A stretch of 64,000 bases of DNA from Desulfobacula sp. (GTDB lineage: Bacteria > Desulfobacterota > Desulfobacteria > Desulfobacterales > Desulfobacteraceae). Location: assembly GCA_018645325.1 (NCBI GenBank), contig JABGOU010000007.1, forward strand, positions 1-64,000. Reading direction: 5' to 3'. Of the stretch, positions 35,359 to 44,391 are shown in pieces (within the stretch, counting starts at the first letter, position 1; each line of letters starts with the position of its first letter). The translations under genes and the position numbers were made by a program. The notes beneath the pieces were generated by a model. That model did no database searches, had not been told where the DNA came from, and was given only the letters and a program-made list of their open reading frames with translations.

Positions 35359-36921
35359 TTATTCTGGGAACTCCTTAACTGTTGGAAATAATATGGTAAA
35401 AGTTGTCCCTTTCTCGATTTCACTGTCTACAAATAAGTGACCCTTATGATTTATAACAATACCATGAACCACAGAAAGTCCCATTCCTGTACCTTGATCT
35501 TTTTTCTTTGTTGTAAAAAAAGGTTCAAAAATATGTTTTAAAATATGGGGTGGCATTCCTTCACCCGTATCAGCCACACAAAGCTTCAGGTATTTTCCAG
35601 GCGCCAAATCCTGATTATATTTAATAGACGAATGATCAACTTTCTCATCACTTAATGACACAATAACTTCTCCATCAGATTTCTTTATGGCATGGCTTGC
35701 ATTGATGCACAGATTCATAACTACCTGGTGGATCTGGGTCGGGTCTCCCATTATAGTTGAAAGAGCATTAACCTTTTCTATTATATTAATGGTTTTTGGC
35801 AAAGATGCACGAAGTAGTTTCACTGCCTCCTGTACTATAATATTAATCTGAACACAGCTGAATTTATTTTCAGACTGGCAACTATAGGTCAAGATCTGCT
35901 TAATCAAATCTTTGGCTCTGTCAGATGCATCCAAAATCATATTTAAATAGGTATGCTGTTCTGAATCTTTAGGAGCATCCATTTGGGCTAGTTCTACAAA
36001 GCCGACAATTCCTCCCAGAATATTATTAAAATCATGAGCAATACCTCCAGCAAGAGTTCCAATGGATCGAATTCGTTCTAATTCTGCTATTTTTTTTTGA
36101 ATAAGCTTTTCTTTTTCAATACTGTTCTGAATAGTTTTGAGTAACATGGCATTTTCAATTGCAATGGCTGCATGATGAGAAAAAATACCCAATAACAAGG
36201 CATCATCTACATTAAAATTACCACCATTTTTTTTGTTGATCACCTCCAGCACCCCTATTTGCCTTTGATGAGATCGCATGGGAACACAGAGTATAGATTG
36301 GCTTTTAATACCGCTCATATCATCTATCTGTGAATAAAAACGAGGATCTTTTTTAGTATCTGATACCAGAGCATACTGCTGGTTTTCCATGACCCACCCA
36401 GCTACTCCAACTCCGGGCGGTATTCTGATGTCCTTTAGCTCTTCTGAGTTTGGACCAGTGGGAACACTGAACACTAATTCTCCGGTTTTTTCATCAAGAA
36501 GCATTAAAGTACTTCCTTCAGCATCAGTTACGATATTTGCATATTTCATAATCAGGGCCAAAACTTCTACGATGTCAATACTAGAATTAATAATAAATCC
36601 AACTTTAAGTGCAGTGGCAAGCTTTTCTCTGCTCAATTGGCATAAATTAACTTCCTGTTGGTTTTGAACTTTAAGTGCCGGTGCCAGCTGCCCCTCTTCT
36701 ATAAACCCTTTTTTCATCAAGATCTGTCCAAGCATAGGGATATTTTCATTTTGCTTGATCTTATTTTTTGAAATCAGTTCTGACCGGTCAAAATCAGATT
36801 CAACAATAAAATCAGTAATAAAACTCTTTTGAAACTGTAATGCTTCATCAAGCTGCGTGCTTGAAATAATACCCATATTCGTAAGAATATCACCCAAAAG
36901 GTGAGAACTTATATTATTCAT
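35359..36921 (-). CDS. GAF-domain sensor histidine kinase with MshEN-like N-terminus
   Basis: 520 aa, no membrane segment. Two short N-terminal repeats (LLGDILTNMGIISSTQLDEA at about 8-27, MLGQILMKKGFIEEGQLAPA at about 63-82) resemble the MshEN/GSPII_E-N nucleotide-binding motif. A GAF domain follows (about 115-260), then HisKA with the H-box GGIAHDFNNILGG and a HATPase domain (MNLCINASHAIKK, DTGEGMP, GTGMGLSVVHGI). MshEN motifs in other proteins bind cyclic di-GMP, so ligand sensing is possible. No response regulator is adjacent. It stands upstream of selD with 74 bp between. Confidence 0.82.
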   Translation of the reverse strand: MNNISSHLLGDILTNMGIISSTQLDEALQFQKSFITDFIVESDFDRSELISKNKIKQNENIPMLGQILMKKGFIEEGQLAPALKVQNQQEVNLCQLSREKLATALKVGFIINSSIDIVEVLALIMKYANIVTDAEGSTLMLLDEKTGELVFSVPTGPNSEELKDIRIPPGVGVAGWVMENQQYALVSDTKKDPRFYSQIDDMSGIKSQSILCVPMRSHQRQIGVLEVINKKNGGNFNVDDALLLGIFSHHAAIAIENAMLLKTIQNSIEKEKLIQKKIAELERIRSIGTLAGGIAHDFNNILGGIVGFVELAQMDAPKDSEQHTYLNMILDASDRAKDLIKQILTYSCQSENKFSCVQINIIVQEAVKLLRASLPKTINIIEKVNALSTIMGDPTQIHQVVMNLCINASHAIKKSDGEVIVSLSDEKVDHSSIKYNQDLAPGKYLKLCVADTGEGMPPHILKHIFEPFFTTKKKDQGTGMGLSVVHGIVINHKGHLFVDSEIEKGTTFTILFPTVKEFPE

Positions 36922-37144
36922 TCCCGTGCCCCATATTTTACAATTACTTGCTGAGTTTCGGTTTATTTTTCATTTCAACTTTTATATAGTCCCTTTATGA
37001 GTCTTTTACAAATGATCTCCTAAATCAACCTTATTATAAATAAAACTATTTTAATTTAATGGCACTATATCAAGAAAAAAACCGTCCTTCAATGTGAAAA
37101 ACAGCACTCATTCACAACTGTAATCATAGGAAGGCATTCTTGAG

Positions 37145-37171
37145 TTGACATAGGAAGTTAAATGTTATAAT
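37145..37171 (+). promoter_or_regulatory. Sigma-70-type promoter of the marR gene
   Basis: A perfect TTGACA (37145-37150) and a perfect TATAAT (37166-37171) are 15 bp apart, a short spacer. A direct repeat CATAGGAAG (37125-37133 and 37149-37157) overlaps the -35 edge and could be a regulator site. Transcription would start near 37178. Confidence 0.6.
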
Positions 37172-37206
37172 TGTATATGCAAGTGTATGATTACTTTAAG
37201 GTGAAT

Positions 37207-37653
37207 ATGGAAAATAATGAAAACTTTCTAGAAAGCTGCCTGTTTTTTAACACCAATACATTGTCCAGGTATTTGTTAAAAATAGCAGAAAAAGAATTTA
37301 AACATTTAAATCTCTCTCCTGCCCATGCATCCATGCTGCTGCTGGTTTACGATACACCCGGGATTAGTCCAAAAGAATTAAGTTGTCGTCTAAACCTTAC
37401 TCCATCAACTATTACTCGATTTGTAGATGCCCTGGAAAAAAAAGGACTTGTCAGCCGTAAAGCCAAAGGCAAAGCGGCATTTATTTCAGCCAGTAAAAAG
37501 GGGCTTGAATTAAAAAGCCCGGTTGCCGTTGCCTATAAAAACCTATATTTAAAATATACAAAAATTCTTGGCTCAGATTCAGCAAATAAATTATCGTTCA
37601 CCATTTATTCCGTCAATAAAAAATTATCCCAGTTTATTGCTAATGGTGAATAA
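37207..37653 (+). CDS. MarR-family transcriptional regulator
   Basis: 148 aa from ATG 37207, preceded by AAGGTGA; upstream in-frame starts would lie before or at the predicted transcription start. Winged helix-turn-helix: TPGISPKELSCRLNLTPSTI, then TRFVDALEKKGLVSRKAKGK forms the recognition helix and wing. MarR dimers usually repress neighbouring or own genes and respond to small ligands. Its only close downstream partner is truA, which overlaps its stop by 11 bp. The ligand is unknown. Confidence 0.88.
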   Translation: MENNENFLESCLFFNTNTLSRYLLKIAEKEFKHLNLSPAHASMLLLVYDTPGISPKELSCRLNLTPSTITRFVDALEKKGLVSRKAKGKAAFISASKKGLELKSPVAVAYKNLYLKYTKILGSDSANKLSFTIYSVNKKLSQFIANGE

Positions 37654-38389
37654 AAATTTTAAAATTGTTATTGAGTATGATGGTATAAATTTTTTCGGAT
37701 GGCAAAAACAAACGGATAAAAAAACTATTCAAGGTGAGATAGAAAAAGTATTAACCCTGATTCTGAGTCAGGAAATCAAGATTATAGGATCCGGCCGAAC
37801 AGATGCCGGAGTCCATGCCTTTGGCCAGGTGGCAAACTTTTATGCAGATACAAATATCGGGCCTCAAAAGATTAAAATTGCTCTTAACAGCATGATCAAA
37901 GATCCTATTGTTATCAGAGAATGCTGTATTATGGATGAAAATTTCCATGCAAGGTATAATGCCGTTTCCAAAGAATATCACTATTTTATTTTAAATAGAC
38001 AAGACCCTTGCGCCATAGAAAGGTTGTATCAATGGCATATCAGATCCCCGCTGGATATTGAAGCGATGACCCAATGCTGTCGGGCAATTACTGGAATTCT
38101 TGATTTCAAGTCTTTTGAAAACACAGGTAGTATGAGGTCTTCAACCATTCGAGAAGTTCTTTTCGCCAGTATCACCCGATTAGATAATCAACGGGTTGTA
38201 TTTAAAATTTGCGCTAATGGATTTTTAAAATACATGGTACGAAATCTTATAGGAACCATTGTCCTTGTAGGATTGAATAAAATATCAATTGATAAGTTTA
38301 TACAAATAGTAGAAGCAAAAGACAGAACCTTAGCCGGTGCTACAGGACCTGCACATGGGCTTTTTTTAAAAAAAGTGAATTATTCCTGA
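37643..38389 (+). CDS. truA: tRNA pseudouridine(38-40) synthase TruA
   Basis: 248 aa from ATG 37643, where the family start NFKIVIEYDGINFFGWQKQ begins directly. The catalytic Asp lies in GSGRTDAGVHAFGQVA. Further family blocks are FHARYNAVSKEYHYFI and FLKYMVRNLIGTIVLVG. It modifies the tRNA anticodon stem-loop at positions 38-40. The start lies within the end of marR, so translation is probably coupled. Its 3' end overlaps the convergent ClC gene by 10 bp. Confidence 0.95.
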   Translation: MVNKNFKIVIEYDGINFFGWQKQTDKKTIQGEIEKVLTLILSQEIKIIGSGRTDAGVHAFGQVANFYADTNIGPQKIKIALNSMIKDPIVIRECCIMDENFHARYNAVSKEYHYFILNRQDPCAIERLYQWHIRSPLDIEAMTQCCRAITGILDFKSFENTGSMRSSTIREVLFASITRLDNQRVVFKICANGFLKYMVRNLIGTIVLVGLNKISIDKFIQIVEAKDRTLAGATGPAHGLFLKKVNYS

Positions 38390-40164
38390 TCTTTTATTTT
38401 TTTGATATGATCATTATAATACGATATGATATCCCTTCTGTAAATTAAACCGATCAATTGACCTGAATTTTCCTCTTCCATAACTGGTAAAGCATCAATG
38501 TTTTTTTGTGTCAACTTTAAAAGGACTGTGTTCAGATCTTCAGAAGGTGTGGTGTAAATCAAATCAGACACCATTATATCTTTCATGACAACCAAGTTTT
38601 CGATATGGGTTGTGAAAATAACTTCTCGAATATCATTTGATGAAAAAATACCTGAAAAATCCCCTTTTCTATTAATAACCGGGAAATAATGTTGTTTTGT
38701 GCTTGAAAATATTTTTTTAAATTCGCTGAAAGCCATATCTTCATTGACACATTTGACCTTTTTGATTCGCTTTCGTAAATTTTCTACTTTTATAGTTTGA
38801 AGAATATCCATCATGAATTCACCGGCATGGACTGGAGAATCAATCCTTGATTTGACCTGATTTTCGAAAATAGTCCATCGCTTGCATAATAAATAACAAA
38901 TTGAACATACCATAAGGCTTGGTAACAATAGGTGGTAGGAATTGGTCATCTCACTGATAAAAATAATAGTTGAAATAGGCGTGTTGGATGCTGCTGCAAA
39001 AAAACCTGCCATACCAACTATAACGAATGATCCAGGGCTCGTAACAACAGAAGGGATAAGCAGGTTAAAGATTTTTCCGACAGCCCCTCCCATGGCTCCT
39101 CCTATGACAATGGATGGACCAAATACACCGCCGCTGCCTCCTGATCCAATAGAAAATGATGTAGTAAATATTTTTCCCAGAGCCAATGCAATCAGAGTTG
39201 GAATGGCCACCTGGTTGAAAATTGCCTGTTGGGCTATTCCATAACCAAATGCAAGGGTATAGGGAAGGAAAAAGCCGATTACTCCTGTAATTAAACCACC
39301 AATGGCTGGTTTAAAATGGTTGGGGATTGATAATTTTTTAAAAATATCAATAACTCCATAAAATACTTTAATATAAAGAATAGCAGTAAGCACTAGAACG
39401 CCGGCAAGTACGAGATAAGGCCCCAACTCCAATGGGTTTTGAAATTTAAAATTTGGAGAATCAAATAAAGAGCCCCATCCGAAAACAAGACAGAAAGTGC
39501 AATAGGCTACAACAGAGGAAATACCTGCTGGAATAATGACTTCTGATTCAAAGTCAGGGTCACGATAGAGTACTTCGGCTGCAAAAAGCGCTCCTGCCAG
39601 AGGGGCACGAAATATGGATCCTACCCCGGCACCTATACCAGCCGCCATCATAATTCTTCTTTCTCTTTCGGAAAGCTTGAACTTGGTTGCCAGAAAAGAT
39701 CCAAAACCAGCCCCGATTTGTGCAATGGGCCCTTCTCTTCCACCTGATCCACCAGTTGTTAATGTAATAGCAGATGCAATTGTTTTGATGAAAGGAATTC
39801 TGCCCCGGATCAGACCCCCCTTATGATGATAGGCATCAATGGCAGCATCTGTTCCATGCCCTTCGGCTTCAGGGGCAAATGTGTAAACGATCCACCCGCT
39901 TACAAGGCCGCCTAAGGCAGGAAGAATTAAAAGCATCCATTTATTAAAAGGTGTCTGGGTATGGGGTAAGAGAAGGTGTTCTCCTGCTGGAGATGCCGGT
40001 CGGTATCCTGCCAGAAGATCCATGAAATAATGCATGCCCAGTCCGCATAAATAATGGAAAACAATGGCGCCACAACCGGCAATAAGTCCGATTAAGACAA
40101 AATAAAACAGCCATCTCCCTGCAATTGCAATATCCTGTGAACCAACACTTTCTCTGAAACCCAT
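38380..40164 (-). CDS. ClC-family chloride channel/transporter with CBS domains
   Basis: 594 aa. The membrane domain (about 1-430) has the ClC selectivity-filter sequences GSGGREGPIAQIGAGFGS, with the gating Glu present, and GSGGSGGVFGPS. It ends with the hydrophobic MVCSICYLLC segment. Two CBS domains make the C-terminus (about 455-590: EFKKIFSSTKQHYFPVI and LLKLTQKNIDALPVM). Whether it is a channel or a Cl-/H+ antiporter is not settled here. The aminotransferase gene lies immediately upstream (4-bp gap). Confidence 0.9.
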   Translation of the reverse strand: MGFRESVGSQDIAIAGRWLFYFVLIGLIAGCGAIVFHYLCGLGMHYFMDLLAGYRPASPAGEHLLLPHTQTPFNKWMLLILPALGGLVSGWIVYTFAPEAEGHGTDAAIDAYHHKGGLIRGRIPFIKTIASAITLTTGGSGGREGPIAQIGAGFGSFLATKFKLSERERRIMMAAGIGAGVGSIFRAPLAGALFAAEVLYRDPDFESEVIIPAGISSVVAYCTFCLVFGWGSLFDSPNFKFQNPLELGPYLVLAGVLVLTAILYIKVFYGVIDIFKKLSIPNHFKPAIGGLITGVIGFFLPYTLAFGYGIAQQAIFNQVAIPTLIALALGKIFTTSFSIGSGGSGGVFGPSIVIGGAMGGAVGKIFNLLIPSVVTSPGSFVIVGMAGFFAAASNTPISTIIFISEMTNSYHLLLPSLMVCSICYLLCKRWTIFENQVKSRIDSPVHAGEFMMDILQTIKVENLRKRIKKVKCVNEDMAFSEFKKIFSSTKQHYFPVINRKGDFSGIFSSNDIREVIFTTHIENLVVMKDIMVSDLIYTTPSEDLNTVLLKLTQKNIDALPVMEEENSGQLIGLIYRRDIISYYNDHIKKIKDQE

Positions 40165-40168
40165 GAAA

Positions 40169-41479
40169 TCAACCTTTTTTTAGATCAGATATTCCGCTCA
40201 ATATGATATCAAATAATGTTTCAACATCACTCTCTTCAAGACAGGAAAAGGCAACCCGGATATTTTTTTTACCAATAGAGATCAAACCGGTCCCATAGTT
40301 ATCCAAGAGATGAACCCTTAGCTCTTCCGCATCCACATCCTTGAGTCGGATACACATGAAATAACCGGAGTTAAATGGATAAACATCAAAGGCATTATTA
40401 TATTTCGGATTTATTAAGACCTTTTTTATTTTTAAGGCGCGTCTTTTAAGAAGCTCAAATTTTTCTTGCTTATAAATTTCATAATTTTCATCTGACATGG
40501 ATTTTAAAATGATGGTCTGGCTTAAATGAGAGGCATTGGAAATATTACCCCTGATACATCCGGCAGTCTTTTTTTCCAGCGCTTCAAGAATAGTATTATT
40601 ATCACCGCAAATACCATAGGTAATAAAACCGATTCTCAAGCCCCAGGCATAATCTTCTTTTGTCGCTCCGTCTAGTTTTATTGCTATAAGGCGTTTATCG
40701 GCTCCAGCCAATTTAGAGAATATTGATTCCTTGCAGGTATCCTCTTCAAAATACAATCCAAAGTAAGCGTCATCACAGGCTGCAACCACATTGGTTCCCT
40801 TTTGAGCAATATCTATGAGAATACTTGCAACCTTTTGTGCTTCGGTTACATTTAAAGAATAACCACTGGGATTATGGGGAAAGTTTAAAACAGTAATAAT
40901 TTTATCATTTTTTTTGGCCTGTTCGTAAATTACTTTTTCAAAAGAATCGATATTAAATCGAGTCAATTTATCATCATATGCTTTGTAATGAACTATGCGT
41001 GCATTGTTCCTGATACAAAAAGTCATATTATAATTGCCCCACATCATATCAGGCATAACAATCACATCGTTAGGATCAATCCACATATCAGAGAATATGC
41101 TGACCCCGTGTGTGATACCAGAAGTCACAACAGGAAGACTGATTGCTTTATTTTTAAGAGATGTATTTTTTTTATAAAGTTCGTTTTTCCATTTGCTGCG
41201 TAGAGCCGGGAGACCAAATGAAGGGGCATAAGTCAAATAATCATCAGGTTCAATATTATTAATATATTTTGTGAGTGAAGAAAGGCTTAAAACCTTACCC
41301 CCTTCTTTGGCTATTCCAATGGTTGCATTTATTTTATCTGCTTTTTGTTTGGCTTCAGCACTCTGACTAAGAATGCCTTTTGGGAAAAAAAGCTCTTTTC
41401 CCATATTGGAAAGCATTTCAAAAACGTGGGGATTTGATCCATTAATAGTTTTGTTTAGTTTTTTTGCAATTGGATTCAT
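40169..41479 (-). CDS. PLP-dependent aminotransferase class I/II
   Basis: 436 aa, fold type I. The PLP-binding Asn and Asp appear in LNFPHNPSGYSL and CDDAYFGLYFEE. The Schiff-base Lys is probably in KLDGATKEDYAWGLRIGF, and the substrate-carboxylate Arg is in the same segment and near FMCIRLKD. The substrate cannot be named from sequence. It precedes the ClC gene with a 4-bp gap, so the two may be co-transcribed although functionally unrelated. Confidence 0.82.
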   Translation of the reverse strand: MNPIAKKLNKTINGSNPHVFEMLSNMGKELFFPKGILSQSAEAKQKADKINATIGIAKEGGKVLSLSSLTKYINNIEPDDYLTYAPSFGLPALRSKWKNELYKKNTSLKNKAISLPVVTSGITHGVSIFSDMWIDPNDVIVMPDMMWGNYNMTFCIRNNARIVHYKAYDDKLTRFNIDSFEKVIYEQAKKNDKIITVLNFPHNPSGYSLNVTEAQKVASILIDIAQKGTNVVAACDDAYFGLYFEEDTCKESIFSKLAGADKRLIAIKLDGATKEDYAWGLRIGFITYGICGDNNTILEALEKKTAGCIRGNISNASHLSQTIILKSMSDENYEIYKQEKFELLKRRALKIKKVLINPKYNNAFDVYPFNSGYFMCIRLKDVDAEELRVHLLDNYGTGLISIGKKNIRVAFSCLEESDVETLFDIILSGISDLKKG

Positions 41480-41527
41480 ACATCACTCTTTTAAAATAGT
41501 TAATAGATAAAATTAGAACCGAAAAAA

Positions 41528-41566
41528 AAACTCTGCAGTTTTATTAAGGCAAAAACCACAGAGTTT
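41528..41566 (-). terminator. Intrinsic terminator of the PxxKW gene
   Basis: Read on the minus strand, arms AAACTCTG and CAGAGTTT (8 bp) plus an inner GTTTT/AAAAC pair form a stem. It is followed by a run of nine T residues (complement of 41522-41530). It lies 22 bp after the stop of the cysteine-rich gene and isolates it from the aminotransferase gene. Confidence 0.8.
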
Positions 41567-41588
41567 AAAGAAAACGGGTATAAAAAGA

Positions 41589-41861
41589 TTATCTTCTTTT
41601 AGATGCCTTGATTGGATTAATCTTTTGTTTTTTAGAAATTGCAGCGGTTTTGACATGGGTTGCAATATTACAGTTTCCATTTTTCCATTTTAATGAAGGA
41701 TCAGGGGCAGCTACGCAATAAGTACCTGTTTCAAATTCTGAAGTTCTCGCGCATCCCTTACACTCATCAATTATGGCCAGACATGCTCCTTCGTTGTAAC
41801 TGCAGCCTTTTTTTGTCATAAATACGCAATCGTCGCCTTCCCTAATAGTTGTACAAATCAT
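41589..41861 (-). CDS. PxxKW-family cysteine-rich protein
   Basis: 90 aa with eight cysteines (residues 3, 12, 20, 27, 34, 37, 49, 64) and the PSLKW motif at 55-59 that names the family. The last 20 residues are lysine-rich. There is no signal peptide. The cysteine pattern suggests metal or iron-sulfur binding, but this is inference; I know no assigned function. It is a single-gene unit with its own terminator and an AGGA ribosome site. Confidence 0.82.
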   Translation of the reverse strand: MICTTIREGDDCVFMTKKGCSYNEGACLAIIDECKGCARTSEFETGTYCVAAPDPSLKWKNGNCNIATHVKTAAISKKQKINPIKASKRR

Positions 41862-42092
41862 AATATAATCCTGTAGTTTGAAGTTATAAATAAGAGAAAC
41901 ACATTGTTTTCTTTATTAATTCATTTTTCTTGTATTGTCTGAACCTGACGCAAATATCACAATTTTAAAAAACTGTCAATATTTGAGTTCTTTTCAATCA
42001 TAATTTTTTTATATAAAAAACAAGTTGAGTATTGTATATAACAAATACATAAAGCAAATTTTCAACCCATAAAAATGAGATATTATTTTATC

Positions 42093-43085
42093 ATGATAAT
42101 CGAAAAAGCAAAAGAAGCATTAAAAATTGAAGCAGATAGTATTTTGCAATTAACCAAGAAAATTAGCGGCTCTTTTGAAAGGCTTGTTAATGCAATATGC
42201 AATTCCAGGGGCCGGGTTATAATTTCCGGCATAGGAAAATCAGGTCTGATTGGTAAAAAAATTGTCGCCACTCTCGTCAGTACTGGAACCAATTCAATTT
42301 TCTTACATCCGGTTGAAGCACTTCATGGGGATCTGGGGATGGTCAGTGGTGAAGATATTTTTATCGCAATTTCCAACAGTGGTGAGACCAATGAGATTAA
42401 CCAACTGCTCCCGGTGATTAAAAATATCGGATGCCTGGTTGCGGGGTTTACAGGTAACTTTGACTCCACCATGGCCAAATCTTGCGAGATACTTATTGAT
42501 ACAGGGGTTAAAAAAGAAGCCTGCCCTTTTAATATGGCTCCAACTTCAAGCACAACTGCACAACTTGCCATGGGGGATGCCCTTGCAGTTGTTTTGATTA
42601 CAATGAAAAAATTTAAAAAGAGTGATTTCATGAAATCACATCCTGGGGGAGTATTAGGCCAACGCCTTTCATGCAGAGTGGGTGAAATCATGTTTGAAGC
42701 TTCAACTGCACCATGGGTTTTGACAGGATCTTTAATGGGCCTTGCCCTAGAACAAATGGATAGGTTTAAACTAGGAGCGGTGATTGTTCTGGACTTTGAG
42801 AAGAAACTGAAAGGCATCATCACTGACGGCGATATAAGACATTGCATGGCCAATAAAGAAACAGATTTAAGAACTCAAACCGTAGATAAAGTCATGAGTT
42901 CAAATCCACATTCATTAAATGCCAAGTCTTTTTTATATGAAGCATTAAATATTATGGAAAAATATCAAATTACAGTGCTTCCAATTGTTGAGGAAGATAA
43001 CCGCCTTGACGGAATATTACATTTACATGATATTCTTGGAAAAGGATCTTTTCAATTTAATGGGGCTGGCAATGAAAAACTTTAA
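42093..43085 (+). CDS. kdsD: Arabinose-5-phosphate isomerase (KdsD/KpsF family)
   Basis: 330 aa from ATG 42093, where the family start IIEKAKEALKIEADSI begins; an in-frame ATG at 42075 adds six residues. SIS domain (about 30-180) with GIGKSGLIGKKIVATLVSTG and ISNSGETNEINQLLP. Two CBS domains follow (about 205-325). It interconverts ribulose 5-phosphate and arabinose 5-phosphate for KDO of lipopolysaccharide, consistent with the lipid A genes elsewhere in the window. The end overlaps pfk by 14 bp. Confidence 0.92.
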   Translation: MIIEKAKEALKIEADSILQLTKKISGSFERLVNAICNSRGRVIISGIGKSGLIGKKIVATLVSTGTNSIFLHPVEALHGDLGMVSGEDIFIAISNSGETNEINQLLPVIKNIGCLVAGFTGNFDSTMAKSCEILIDTGVKKEACPFNMAPTSSTTAQLAMGDALAVVLITMKKFKKSDFMKSHPGGVLGQRLSCRVGEIMFEASTAPWVLTGSLMGLALEQMDRFKLGAVIVLDFEKKLKGIITDGDIRHCMANKETDLRTQTVDKVMSSNPHSLNAKSFLYEALNIMEKYQITVLPIVEEDNRLDGILHLHDILGKGSFQFNGAGNEKL

Positions 43086-44391
43086 TTTCAACACAGATAT
43101 CCCAACCCTTGGTAAACCAAAAATCATCTCTCCTTTAAAACGTCACACAAAAGCTAAGGAACTTGTTAAAAAATTTGTTTCAGATGAGGCAAGGATAATT
43201 GTTGATGTTCAAATAAATCATCAAAGAATAAATCCGGATAATATAAACAGCTTTGATCAGGCAGGACCAAGAGAGAAAATATATTTTGATCCAAGTAAAC
43301 TGAAATGTGTTATTGCAACCTGTGGAGGTTTGTGTCCAGGATTAAATGATATTATCCGGTCCATTGTATTGGAACTCCATCACATATATAATGTTAAGGC
43401 TATTTATGGAATCAAACACGGACTTCAAGGATTTATACCTGAGTTTGAACATGAGGTAATGGATTTAAATCCTGATTCTGTTTATGGAATCCAAAATACA
43501 GGCGGTTCAATATTAGGCTCTTCCAGGGGAACCCAGGATATTGGTATGATAGTTGATTGTTTGGAACGGATGAGCGCCGGCATTCTTTTTTTGGTTGGTG
43601 GAGACGGAACATTAATGGCATCAAAAAAAATAGCAGAAGAGATTGAAAATAGAAATTTAAAAATATCGGTCATAGGCATTCCAAAAACCATTGATAATGA
43701 TATTTATTTAGTATCCCGCTCATTTGGATTTGATACTGCAGTTGATGTTGCAACTCTTGCAATTAAGGGGGCTCACAACGAAGCTGTTGCATACCCCAAT
43801 GGAATTGGTTTGATAAAACTTATGGGCAGACATTCCGGATTCCTGGCGGCTACTGCCGCGCTGGCACAACAGGATGCAAATTTTGTTCTCATTCCAGAGG
43901 TTGATTTTTGCCTGAATGGAAAAACTGGATTTTTACAGGCCCTTGAAAATAGAATTATTCATCGAAAACACGCTGTTATCATTGTAGCTGAAGGTGCCGG
44001 ACAAAATTTATTTAATGATAAGCTAAAAGAATTTGATCCTTCTGGAAATGTTGTTCTCCAGGATATTGGTCTTTTCCTCAAAGATAAAATTTCTCAATGG
44101 TTTAATGCAAAAAATATTCCCATTTCATTGAAATATATTGACCCAAGCTATATTATCAGGAGCCTTCCTGCCAATGCAAATGACAGTGTTTTTTGCGGCT
44201 TCCTTGGCCGTGATGCAGTACACGCAGGAATGGCTGGAAAAACAAAATTATTGATCAGTTATTGGAATAATCATTACGTTCATGTTCCTATGGATGCGTC
44301 AGCAGGCAAGAGGAAAAATATGGACCCCCAGGGGAGACTTTGGCAGTCAGTATTGGAAGCAACTGGTCAAGATGATTTTTTCATCGATTGA
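43072..44391 (+). CDS. ATP-type 6-phosphofructokinase (long, plant/TP0108-like group)
   Basis: 439 aa from ATG 43072; longer readings run inside kdsD. A family loop is CGGLCPGLNDIIRSIV. The nucleotide site reads LVGGDGTLMASKKIA, with Gly where PPi-dependent enzymes have Asp, and the catalytic block is IPKTIDNDIY, with Lys where E. coli PfkA has Gly. This Gly/Lys pair is typical of plant-like ATP-dependent enzymes. The LMGRHSGFLA sugar-phosphate site is present. Cofactor use is inferred. Confidence 0.88.
   Translation: MKNFNFNTDIPTLGKPKIISPLKRHTKAKELVKKFVSDEARIIVDVQINHQRINPDNINSFDQAGPREKIYFDPSKLKCVIATCGGLCPGLNDIIRSIVLELHHIYNVKAIYGIKHGLQGFIPEFEHEVMDLNPDSVYGIQNTGGSILGSSRGTQDIGMIVDCLERMSAGILFLVGGDGTLMASKKIAEEIENRNLKISVIGIPKTIDNDIYLVSRSFGFDTAVDVATLAIKGAHNEAVAYPNGIGLIKLMGRHSGFLAATAALAQQDANFVLIPEVDFCLNGKTGFLQALENRIIHRKHAVIIVAEGAGQNLFNDKLKEFDPSGNVVLQDIGLFLKDKISQWFNAKNIPISLKYIDPSYIIRSLPANANDSVFCGFLGRDAVHAGMAGKTKLLISYWNNHYVHVPMDASAGKRKNMDPQGRLWQSVLEATGQDDFFID

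Noticed and set aside
42323-42853. A 176-codon open frame opposite kdsD
   Set aside because: It lies wholly antisense to the SIS/CBS domains of kdsD and looks like a codon-bias shadow.
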